64,000 bases of DNA from Oscarella lobularis (taxonomy: Eukaryota; Porifera; Homoscleromorpha; Homosclerophorida; Oscarellidae), in contig NC_089187.1 in the NCBI RefSeq assembly GCF_947507565.1, positions 310,001 through 374,000 of the forward strand, in the 5' to 3' direction. Positions 55,614 to 64,000 of the stretch are shown one piece after another; positions within the stretch are counted from its first letter, which is position 1, and each line of letters opens with the position of its first letter. The position numbers and the translations under genes were made by a program. The notes below the pieces were generated by a model, which saw nothing but the letters and a program-made list of their open reading frames with translations, made no database searches and was not told the origin of the DNA.

Positions 55614-56345
55614 ATGGCAGATCAATTCGCTCAACAGGCAAAGCTCGCCGAGCAAGCCGAGCGCTACGACGACATGACAGAGTACATGCGTCAGCTTGTC
55701 GAAGCCAAAAAGGGCGATTTGACGACCGAAGAACGCAATCTTCTCTCGGTCGCCTACAAAAACGTCGTGGGAGCGCGTCGCAACGCCTGGCGCGTCCTAA
55801 GTAGCATCGAACAAAAAGATCCATCGGATTTGTTGCAAGACTATCGGATCAAAGTCGAAGGCGAATTGGAAAAGATCTGCAACGACGTCATCGGCCTTCT
55901 CGACAAGTCGTTGATACCAACGAGCAAAGAGCGAAGCGGCGACGACGAACAAACGGCGAAGGAAGGGCGCGTCTTCTATTTGAAAATGAAGGGCGATTAT
56001 TATCGCTATTTGGCCGAAGTAAAAAAGGAAGATGAAAAAGTGAAGAAATCCTACGAAGCCTATAGAAAAGCGGAGGACACGGCAAAGGAAGAATTGCCAT
56101 CGACGCATCCGATTCGACTCGGCTTGGCTCTCAATTTCTCCGTCTTTCATTATGAGATTAAAAATGAGCCGAAAGAGGCATGTAAGCTGGCGAAAGAGGC
56201 ATTTGACGACGCTATTGCCGAGTTGGATCAGCTGAAAGAAGATTCTTATAAGGATAGCACGCTCATTATGCAGTTGCTCAGAGATAATTTGACGCTCTGG
56301 ACGTCTGATGTAGGCGTCGAAGAGAATGAAGGTGATGATAAGTGA
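55614..56345 (+). CDS. 14-3-3 protein, tandem copy B, intronless, 243 aa
   Basis: Seen: frame from ATG 55614 ([20 protein letters not shown]). Landmarks: [76 protein letters not shown]. It differs from copies A, C and D at the position after GARR, Asn-Ala instead of Ser-Ser, removing the serine whose phosphorylation destabilises dimers in some vertebrate isoforms. Short acidic C-terminal tail. Preceded by the shared CACGCGCGCTAACGAG element. Confidence 0.96.
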   Translation: MADQFAQQAKLAEQAERYDDMTEYMRQLVEAKKGDLTTEERNLLSVAYKNVVGARRNAWRVLSSIEQKDPSDLLQDYRIKVEGELEKICNDVIGLLDKSLIPTSKERSGDDEQTAKEGRVFYLKMKGDYYRYLAEVKKEDEKVKKSYEAYRKAEDTAKEELPSTHPIRLGLALNFSVFHYEIKNEPKEACKLAKEAFDDAIAELDQLKEDSYKDSTLIMQLLRDNLTLWTSDVGVEENEGDDK

Positions 56346-56442
56346 GGAATAGACTAAGCTCAATTGGCGAGAAGTACGTGATTGTTTGTTTACGCGTTCA
56401 CCTGATTTTTTTTGTGTCTGCTTCAATAAAGTCTCCTACTGT

Positions 56443-56504
56443 AGGTACGGGAATAGTTAGAGCACGCGCGCGCTAACGAGTTCTCAGTTTTCACGCAACA
56501 CAAG
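56443..56504 (+). promoter_or_regulatory. Upstream element of 14-3-3 gene C
   Basis: Seen: GTACGGGAATAGTTAGAG then CACGCGCGCGCTAACGAG and TTCTCAG before ATG 56505, aligned with the elements of B and D. Confidence 0.6.
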
Positions 56505-57278
56505 ATGGCGGACGGCATCGTTCATCTCGCAAAGATCGCCGAGCAAGCCGAGCGCTACGACGACATGACAAAATACATGCGTCAACTCGTCGAAATCAAA
56601 AAGGGCGATTTGACGACGGAAGAACGCAATCTTCTCTCGGTCGCCTACAAAAACGTCGTCGGAGCGCGTCGCAGTTCGTGGCGCATCGTCAGTAGCGTTG
56701 AGCAAAAGAAAGAGTCGGAAGGTGATACCGGGGCGGTGGAAGTGGCAAAAGAATATAGGATCAAAATCGAAGACGAGTTGAAAAAGATCTGCAATGATGT
56801 CATCGACCTTCTCGACAGCTCGTTGATAAAAACGAGCGAAGAACAAAGCGGCGGCGACGGCGAACAAGCGTCGAACGAAGCAGCCGTTTTCTATTTGAAA
56901 ATGAAGGGCGATTATTATCGCTATTTGGCTGAAACGGCTACAGCAGAGAGAGCTGACGTCATTGAAAAGTCCGAGGATGCCTATACCAAGGCGTGGGAAA
57001 AGGCAAAGGAAACGTTGAAATCGACGCATCCGATTCGACTCGGCTTGGCTCTCAATTATTCCGTGTTTTATTACGAGATTAAAAATGAGCAAAAGAAGGC
57101 GTGCGAGCAGGCGAAAATGGCGTTTGACGACGCAATTGCCGAGTTGGATCAGTTGAACGAGGAGTCTTATAAGGATAGCACGCTCATAATGCAGTTGCTC
57201 AGAGATAATTTGACGCTCTGGACGGCTGACGCTGGCAAAGACGAAGATGATGGAGACGAAGAGGTCCCTCAGGACTGA
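56505..57278 (+). CDS. 14-3-3 protein, tandem copy C, intronless, 257 aa
   Basis: Seen: frame from ATG 56505 ([20 protein letters not shown]). Landmarks: [77 protein letters not shown], acidic tail. The loop after the first helices is longer ([16 protein letters not shown]). Divergence among copies is concentrated in the loops and C-terminus, with the ligand groove conserved. Confidence 0.96.
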   Translation: MADGIVHLAKIAEQAERYDDMTKYMRQLVEIKKGDLTTEERNLLSVAYKNVVGARRSSWRIVSSVEQKKESEGDTGAVEVAKEYRIKIEDELKKICNDVIDLLDSSLIKTSEEQSGGDGEQASNEAAVFYLKMKGDYYRYLAETATAERADVIEKSEDAYTKAWEKAKETLKSTHPIRLGLALNYSVFYYEIKNEQKKACEQAKMAFDDAIAELDQLNEESYKDSTLIMQLLRDNLTLWTADAGKDEDDGDEEVPQD

Positions 57279-57360
57279 GAAACAGACTAAGCTCAATTGT
57301 TTGTTTTTGTTGCTTGTCATTGTGTGTTTGTGTGTTGTGTGTACTGTAAAGCATATGCGG

Positions 57361-57424
57361 GAATGCGCATAGTTAAAGCACGCGCGCTAACGAGTTCTCA
57401 CTTTTCACGCAGGGGGGAGACAAG
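57361..57424 (+). promoter_or_regulatory. Upstream element of 14-3-3 gene D
   Basis: Seen: GAATGCGCATAGTTAAAG then CACGCGCGCTAACGAGTTC and CTCACTTTTCACGCA before ATG 57425. The first part matches copy A's element and the second part matches B and C. Confidence 0.6.
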
Positions 57425-58192
57425 ATGGCGGCGGAACCGTCGGCGGAACAAATCCTTCAATTTGCAAAGCTCGCCGAGCAAGCCGAGCGCTACGACGACA
57501 TGACAAAATACATGAGTCAACTCGTCGGCATCAAAAACGGCAATCTGACGACCGAAGAACGCAATCTTCTCTCGGTCGCCTACAAAAACGTCGTCGGAGC
57601 GCGTCGCAGTTCGTGGCGCGTCGTATCGAGTCTCGCCGATAAGAAGGGAAACGAGGGGGCGGTCGATGAGACGAAAAAGTACCAGGAGACAATCGTCGAC
57701 GAATTGTCGAAGATTTGCGCTCAAGTCCTCAAGCTCCTCGACGAATTGTTGATACCAAAGAGCGACTATGAGGGGGACGAAGCGGCGAGCGAAGCAGCCG
57801 TTTTCTATTTGAAAATGAAGGGCGATTATTATCGCTATTTGGCCGAAGTGGCCACACAGGATAACAAAGATGAAGTCGTTGGCAAATCCAATGAAGCCTA
57901 TGATGGTGCGTGGGAGAAGGCAAAGGAAAAATTGAAACCGACGAATCCGATTCGACTCGGCTTGGCTCTCAATTTTTCCGTCTTTCATTATGAGATTAGG
58001 AATAAGCCGGCGGAGGCATGTACGCTGGCAAAATCGGCATTTGATGACGCAATTGCCAAGTTGGATCAGCTCAGCGAGGATTCTTATAAGGATAGCACGC
58101 TCATTATGCAATTGCTCAGAGATAACTTGACGCTCTGGCAATCGGAATCGGAAGACGCCGAGGTTGAAGACGTCGAAGCAGATGGCGAGTAG
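57425..58192 (+). CDS. 14-3-3 protein, tandem copy D, intronless, 255 aa
   Basis: Seen: frame from ATG 57425 ([20 protein letters not shown]). Landmarks: [72 protein letters not shown], acidic tail. 57791-57937 is identical to 55015-55161 of copy A while the adjacent copies B and C differ there, suggesting gene conversion or unequal exchange. N-terminus slightly longer than in the other copies. Confidence 0.96.
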   Translation: MAAEPSAEQILQFAKLAEQAERYDDMTKYMSQLVGIKNGNLTTEERNLLSVAYKNVVGARRSSWRVVSSLADKKGNEGAVDETKKYQETIVDELSKICAQVLKLLDELLIPKSDYEGDEAASEAAVFYLKMKGDYYRYLAEVATQDNKDEVVGKSNEAYDGAWEKAKEKLKPTNPIRLGLALNFSVFHYEIRNKPAEACTLAKSAFDDAIAKLDQLSEDSYKDSTLIMQLLRDNLTLWQSESEDAEVEDVEADGE

Positions 58193-58972
58193 ACCCTACA
58201 TCTCTCTATCCTACCGCAACTCTCTTTGTTGTGACTTGTTCGTTGTTTTTTTTGTTGTTGTTTTTTGTGAATGCATGTTTAGAGGTTCTCTATGATTAAT
58301 CGTGTGCTTTTACCTTCGACGTGTATTGCGCCTCGAATTTCACGCGCGTGACTACGGCCCACGTGCCAGTGCGCGTTGCCTCGCCTTCTCCCATAAAACC
58401 TGCGCGACAGTCAACAGGTATTCAGAGACGTACGTACACCGTGGGCAGTGGCAGGCCAGTGTTTGCCGCTCGCAGGCGAAGCCTTCCGCTAATAAACGTG
58501 GACTCTTTCGGAGAGTTTCTCTAACTGTACTGACTTTCTATAAAGAAGTCTCCGGTTTTGGCCTGTCTCTGTAGTCCCTCCCCTCATGTCATGTGAGAGA
58601 CTACAGTACCAAAGATCTTTTCTTTTGACTGACTGAGATCCCCAGAGGCCCAACTCAGAGAGGGGGTATTGTACATCGTGGATTGAACTTGTCCCATTTA
58701 TTGTGCTAGGAAATGCGCATTGCGTTCCTCATCATCATTAAGCTGAATCACTGACGTCAAAATCTTTTCCAGCGAACACGGCGGTGAAGGTTTGTAAACT
58801 CTTTACTCCATCAACGCTCCAAAAAATGTAATTAAAATATACGCAGCACGCAACGTAATGCACGAATTCGTCAATAATTAGATAAAATGACTCGCCTCGT
58901 ATATCATAAAATTGCAAAAGGCGAATGCCCCCAAACTTATTAGTACATCTACCTCGATTATAAGTTTAAAAA
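58193..58972. other. Intergenic region between 14-3-3 D and PAR-3
   Basis: Both neighbours end here (convergent), so it holds two 3' ends. Short frames near 58300-58570 show no family signal. Nothing else identified. Confidence 0.4.
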
Positions 58973-59844
58973 TTAAACTTGCACAGATTCAGAAAACGTG
59001 ACCTCTTCCTCGTCGTACTCCTCCTCTCCCTCCTCCTCCTCCTCTTCGTTGTTGTTGTCACGGTGATGATTAGGCAGTACAGCCATGCTATGACGATGTG
59101 CGAGAGGGGGCGTGGGCCTACCCTCGCTACGTCTCTCCTCCCCCATTCCCTCGTCCCCCGAGTCATACATTCTCTGTCTCACATTGAACTCGCTCGCGGC
59201 AATTCGTCGCATTACGCGCGGCGTTCCCTCCTTTTTCGTCTCCTCCAAAATATTTTCATTCGACCCCAAGGACCCCGATCGCGGTCTCATTCCCACGTGA
59301 TCCGGGATCGTCGATCCCATATTGGCGGGAGGCGATTTCGTCATGCGCGAACGCGAGTGCTTCGAACTCTTACCGAAGCGAAATAGACCCTTGAAAAACT
59401 TCTTCTTTTTCTTTCTACGCGCCGGCGTATCGAAATCGGGCGATTCGGGATTGATGGGTCGCGCGGGGGGCGCGTGTTTTCTCGGGAGAACAGGGACTTG
59501 AGAAGGGGACACGGGACTTTGGTCATGTGACGAAAACGACGGGGAAGGGGTATCGCTCCAGCTCGGAGAAACCCCTATAAAGACACACACACAATGAGAT
59601 TAACTGCAATTATGTACATATGTATATGAACCCCAAGTATAGGCTATAATCACGTGATCATTTACTAAATGCGAATACAGATTTAGATTGGGATATGATC
59701 ACGTGATAATAGTACATCATTTAATAAAAATATTAGATACTTGAGGGGTTTGACTATACGTAATATATAGTATTCATACCCTTACCCTTAGGTGGCTGTT
59801 TTTTAGGCGTAGTCACTTTTCTCGGACTTGCTACTGCCTGGGGT

Positions 59845-59882
<38 letters not shown>

Positions 59883-62800
59883 TTCCGGGACCTTTGCCTT
59901 TGCCTTGTCATCAAAGGAATGATCGACGGCGCGACGGAAGCTGTAGTTGCAGTCACGCCCCCTACACACGGAAGGATTTTCCTCTGGTAAGACAAATGCT
60001 ACTAGAGACGATTTCTTTACTGCCTGCGCAACGCTTCTTCGTCGTCATCGTCGTTGGGAGGGTTTTCTTCGCCAAGAGATTTCGATAGGGAAAGGCCCGT
60101 TTGAGAGCGGGGAATCTGGTCGATCGGGACATCGTCTTCTCGCGACGACGCCTTTCTCAATACTTCGTCAGACGAAGAACGAATCAAGCGACCTAATTAA
60201 TAAGGTAGCATAAAACACGCGATACGGGCACGTGCCTCTAACGTACAAAAAAATTTCTTTAAGAAAAAAGGCGAGAGAGGAGGAAAAGAAAAAGGAGATG
60301 GGGAAAGGATCCCATGCAAGTAATTAGATACAATAACAATTCTCCCTGTCTAAAGGCTGTCTACGTATAAAGCAATTAGTTAGAGGTCTTGTCTACTGCT
60401 GCCGGATGTACTCTATCCGACTCCGCGTATGCATTATAGAAGCGTTTCTACCTTCTCCGACTCGATTGCTCACAAACTGCTTCGTCCCCTTGCCGACACT
60501 TCGGCCCGAACTCCGACTACTTCTGCCGGACCCGCGTTCTACGCAATCAAAACCGGATTAACGACATTGTTTTATTTAATCCACGATAGATTAATTGTTT
60601 TTCTTTTTCTATAGCCTACCGGCCATCTTCTGCTGTCGTTCCTGATACACTTTCGAGTTGCTCGGATCGAGCGCCGTCTTGCGTCTCTCCGACATCGACA
60701 ATCGTCCCACAGCGTCCCTCTGAAACGGACTCTCGACTTCTTCTCCCTCGTCGCCGCCGCCGCCGCCGCCGCCGCCGCCGTCTTTTTCCACGGCCGTCTC
60801 CTCGTTCGGATCGCCCGGCCTCATTCTCTTTCTCAACACCTTCTCCTCATTTTCATGATCCCCTGGATAATTAATGACGGGATTCTGTGCCGTCGTCGAC
60901 GTCGTCGTCGTCCGATGCGGAACGAGGGGACTCGTTTTTAATCTGTGACCGGCACTCTTGGGTCGACTTCTCGGCGAATCCAATCGATTTCTCGCCGCCG
61001 TCGCCGCCGCTCTCTGAAGAACGAACTCGGAATCCGATCCCACGTCGATGGGACTCTCCACTAGACCCAATTCGGACAACTTCCGCGTCGATCCGGCGAG
61101 GGATTGCGATGTGGATGAAGAGACGTGATCTATTTTTCGTTTCACTATGAGATCGATGTGGTCTTTCATAGCGGCGCTTTGCATTGCAGTTCGAAGGCAT
61201 TCCATGGCCGAGGCGTTGGATTTTCCCTCTAAATTCTCACCGTTTATCGAGAGGATTTGATCGTTCGGCATGAGACGACCGTCCTAATGAATAATTCTAT
61301 TATATTATTAATATATTAATCTTGTTTTTTTACCTTGAAGGCTGCTCCGCCTGGGACGACCGATTTGATATAAATTCCCACGTCGCTGACGGAATCGTCT
61401 TTGGCGGCGGCGTGTGCCGCCGAGTGAGTGCTCGTTTTTCCTTTGACGCTTATGCCTAGGCTGTTTGAGCCGCTGAGGTTGAGGGGTATGTTGAAGTGGA
61501 GCGTTTGGGAGGGACGATTGTGACGCGAGAGAACGGAACCGGCTTCGGAAATAGTATCATCAATCTGAGAGGAAAAGAAAGAGGTACTACGTCTATAGAG
61601 TTAGATTATCTTTCGTATATGTCTTTTATTGGAAAGTGGGGCACTGTCATCAGTTTGTCTAACCGTTATTCATTAATTTCTGAGAGGGAGGACTACACCG
61701 AACCAAGTCATTTCAAGGTATTCTAACAGTACTCCTGGGGCTCTAGAGATTTTTTAAAGAGCTGGAGAGTGGGGCTCTATAGTAGCTACTCATTTAGCAC
61801 CTCATTACGCGATATAAGGATCCTACATTACACTGATCCCCTTTTCGCGGAGAGGAACTACGCGTAGTGGTCACTCTTACTGTATATACTCACATCAATT
61901 AGAGGTTCCTGCCTTGATACCTTTATCCGAACTCTCCCCTGCGTCGATCTCAATATATTCACCGCCTCCACTTGACTTTTTCCCGTCATAGCGACCCCGT
62001 TGACGTAGAGAAGCCGATCCCCGGCCTGAAGACGCCCGTCTTTCAGTGCCACGCCTCCCAACGTAATATTCTTCACGTAGAGAGGACGCTCGGATTCGTT
62101 TCCCGTGGTGACGTCGCGCGACGTCACGGTGAATCCCAACCCGCGCGAATCCTTTTCTAATTCGATAGTAAGTATTTTACCCAATTCTCGCGTATTAGAA
62201 ACGACGGGATCTAAAAAATTAATAATAAAATTATTTATTTTTACAAAATATTTATTTATTTATTTACCTAATATGGACGCAGCTTCTTTGGGTAGCGGAA
62301 GTGGCTGCGTTTCTTTATTTCCCGGCTGTCGACTCGACGTTCGCACGACTCCCAATTGTATCTGAATGAAATTTCGCGACGTTTCCGCCAAAACTTCTAG
62401 CGCTTCCTTATTGGATAAATCCCCAACAGGTTTCCCATTGATTTTAACGATTCGATCCGTAACCAATAGGGGTTCGTCTCCGAGCGTTTTACACTTTGCC
62501 TTGTCGATTTCCTGCACGAATATTCCCATATCCTTTCCCCCGCTCGATTTGTAACCGTGCGCGCGAATGCCTAACATGTCACCCAATTTTTTAATATCAA
62601 CAACTCGCACGTCGTCCCCGGATGACGCGTGACACTTGGCCTCTTCCGTTTCGTCCATCCATCGATTGATGAGAGACGGCGACGGTTGCATCGTCGATTG
62701 GCGCACGCCGACGCGAGCGAAATTTCCCGCGTCGCTTTTCGTCGGCGATTCGGGCGGCGGTAACGGCGCAACGGCATCGTCTTCCTCTTCCAAGACAGCT

Positions 62801-63427
62801 GCGCCTAATTAATTAAATACGTATGCATGCGACCACGCCCCCACGCGCTTTCTCTCATTTTTTTTTCTTACCGTCCGACGGCGGTCTTTCGCCGAGACTC
62901 GACTCCTTTTCGATCGCTTTCGTCGGATTCGTCGACGATTCGTTCGACGATTCGCTCGTTCCGTCGCCGGCGCGATGACTGACTTCTTCGAAGACGGCGA
63001 TCAGCTGAAAACGTTTGCTTTTCGTTTTCGACGAGAGTAGGGAGAGGAAAAATCGACGCGTACCTTGTCGCGATCGTCGGCGACGTCGCTGACGAGATCG
63101 TCCGGATCGAGAATCGCATCGTCTTCGGCGGTTTGAAGCGTTTTCACGACGACTCGCTCATCGGACGCCTGTACACGTACACGGGTTCGAAATCGACACG
63201 ACCCGCTCCCACGCGTCCCCAATCGATTTCTCTCACGATTTGGCAACAATGTGACGCGAGATGTAGATGGGGGGTGGGGCTCGATTTATTCAGTAACTGT
63301 ACTGTACCTTTCCGACGGCTTTCTTGTATCGGAGAACGGCGCGCGCGATGAGCTCCTTAACGGGCACGTCGCCACCGCCGCAGGGAACGATTACCTTGAC
63401 CGAGTCGAAGCAAACGGTCACCTTCAT
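58973..63427 (-). CDS. PARD3: PAR-3 polarity scaffold, three PDZ domains, multi-exon
   Basis: PAR-3 assembles the PAR-6/aPKC polarity complex at the cortex. Start ATG 63427: exons 63308..63427 and 63064..63168 encode the N-terminal oligomerisation domain (MKVTVCFDSVKVIVPCGGGD, LIARAVLRYKKAVGK, LDPDDLVSDVADDRDK). 62872..63004 is a linker. 62268..62804 carries PDZ1 (IKKLGDMLGIRAHG, GIFVQEIDKAKCK, IVKINGKPVGDLSNKEALEV). 61894..62210 carries PDZ2 (SRGLGFTVTSRDVTTG, LQAGDRLLYVNGVAMTGKSQ). About 61080-61500 carries PDZ3 (DQILSINGENLEGKSNASAM). At 60609-60740 the aPKC-binding/phosphorylation motif FQRDAVGRLSMSERRK is conserved. A poly-Gly run and a poly-Gln exon follow. The last exon 58973-59590 holds a Lys-rich patch (RRKKKKKFFKGLFRFGKSSK), possibly membrane-binding, and an acidic end. 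Middle exons are not all delimited. Confidence 0.93.
59843..59884 (-). repeat. (CAG)n poly-glutamine tract in PAR-3
   Basis: Seen: about 13 consecutive CAG/CAA codons on the minus strand within the frame AKVPEQQQ...PQAVASPRK, so a poly-Gln run in a PAR-3 linker. Pure CTG on the plus strand for about 30 bases makes length polymorphism likely. Confidence 0.8.
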
Positions 63428-63898
63428 CGAACGTACGGGGACTTTCGAACGGTCGATTTTTCGCTCCGCGCGAGACGCTTGAGACGCTAATGATAACAGA
63501 AGCTCTAACTTTGAACCCAAAACGGGATAATGCGCAAGTCGATCGCGGAGCGGGCGCGTCGGGGTGGGCCTGTTTTCTATTGAAAGTGTGGCACGTGACT
63601 CGAGCTAGCCAATGGGGTCGGGGCGGAGTCTTTCATGTTCGTCGTTTGCCTTTTGTACGGTCGCGATGGCGTCGGCAGCGTCTATAGTGTGTTGTTCGGG
63701 GTTAGAACGGGCTTCGCATCCGGGTGACGTCAACTGGATGACGAGATTTACGACGATTTGGGCGCTGCGGTTGGGCGGAGCGTGGGAGGGGGCGTGGGAG
63801 CTCACAGGTGTAAAGACTCGCATAAACAGACGCATTGAGTTTCATCGCCGCGATTGGATAGAAAAAACAAACTAAAATCTAATACAAAACATATTAAG
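63428..63898. promoter_or_regulatory. PAR-3 upstream region
   Basis: GC-rich segment between the PAR-3 start and the end of the next minus-strand gene; it should hold the PAR-3 promoter. Open frames on both strands appear compositional. Confidence 0.4.
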
Positions 63899-63947
63899 TC
63901 ATAACAGCGGTTCCGTGTCGTTCCAGTCAACGGAACACCGTTTCCAT
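63899..63947 (-). CDS. Probable last exon of a minus-strand gene continuing past the window
   Basis: Seen: a T-rich acceptor (TTTTTTTTAG) followed by 49 nt encoding WKRCSVDWNDTEPLL and a TGA stop. The family cannot be told from 15 residues. The rest of the gene would lie beyond position 64000. Confidence 0.4.
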
Positions 63948-64000
63948 CTAAAAAAAATCATTATTAGAAGTCTCAATTTTTTGACTAACGTACTTCGTTT

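Noticed and set aside
54805-57320. Long minus-strand frames opposite the 14-3-3 genes (for example 54805-55824, 56484-57320, 57398-58141)
   Set aside because: They mirror the conserved 14-3-3 coding sequence and its codon bias; no independent homology.
63605-63875. Frames on both strands in the PAR-3 upstream region
   Set aside because: GC-rich composition keeps frames open; no domain, splice context or homology recognised.

Overview
The window is nuclear DNA from an animal, most likely an early-branching one such as a sponge. Multi-exon genes with GT-AG introns of about 50-75 bp, often head-to-head or tail-to-tail with tens of bases between them, encode metazoan families: condensin II CAP-G2, NPHP4, a Grb7/RIAM-like adaptor, a class IIa HDAC, PAR-3, a DOK adaptor, an EAR-propeller receptor, INSIG, TMEM106 and 14-3-3. 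I infer the sponge placement from compactness and gene content; it is not proved. No prokaryotic, viral or organellar gene was recognised.

Layout. 1-10.6 kb: edge of a secreted protein, INSIG, and NCAPG2 (minus), one intron of which holds a 3.8 kb array of a 48-bp hairpin-forming satellite. 10.6-14.3 kb: a SAM-RA-PH-SH2 adaptor (plus), divergent from NCAPG2. 14.3-19 kb: nested satellites, a 45-bp array with a 1,476-bp higher-order repeat embedded in a 34-bp array. 19-22.2 kb: unassigned exons, then two tandem MRH-domain (mannose-6-phosphate-receptor-like) genes. 22.3-36.6 kb: NPHP4 (minus), a small membrane protein (plus), a coiled-coil/C2 protein (minus) and DDX1 (minus, interrupted by a 200-base assembly gap). 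36.6-42.4 kb: a divergent 14-3-3 (minus), TMEM106 (plus), an unrecognised coiled-coil protein (plus) and a GC-rich upstream region. 42.4-54.6 kb: class IIa HDAC (plus), EAR receptor (plus), HSF2BP/MEILB2 (minus), DOK adaptor (plus) and VAMP7-like R-SNARE (minus). 54.7-58.2 kb: four tandem intronless 14-3-3 genes. 59-63.4 kb: PAR-3 (minus), then the last exon of another gene.

Functional themes. Several genes belong to phosphorylation-dependent signalling. The HDAC keeps the 14-3-3 docking motif (FPLRRAESEP), PAR-3 keeps its aPKC site, the DOK protein carries repeated DYEVPP tyrosine motifs, and the adaptor has an SH2 domain. Five 14-3-3 genes lie in the same 64 kb. Physical clustering does not show that these proteins act together. 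Most gene models were spliced by eye; totals divisible by three and continuous protein homology support INSIG (209 aa), HDAC (981 aa), DOK (493 aa), the EAR receptor (525 aa), TMEM106 (215 aa) and the first MRH receptor (265 aa).
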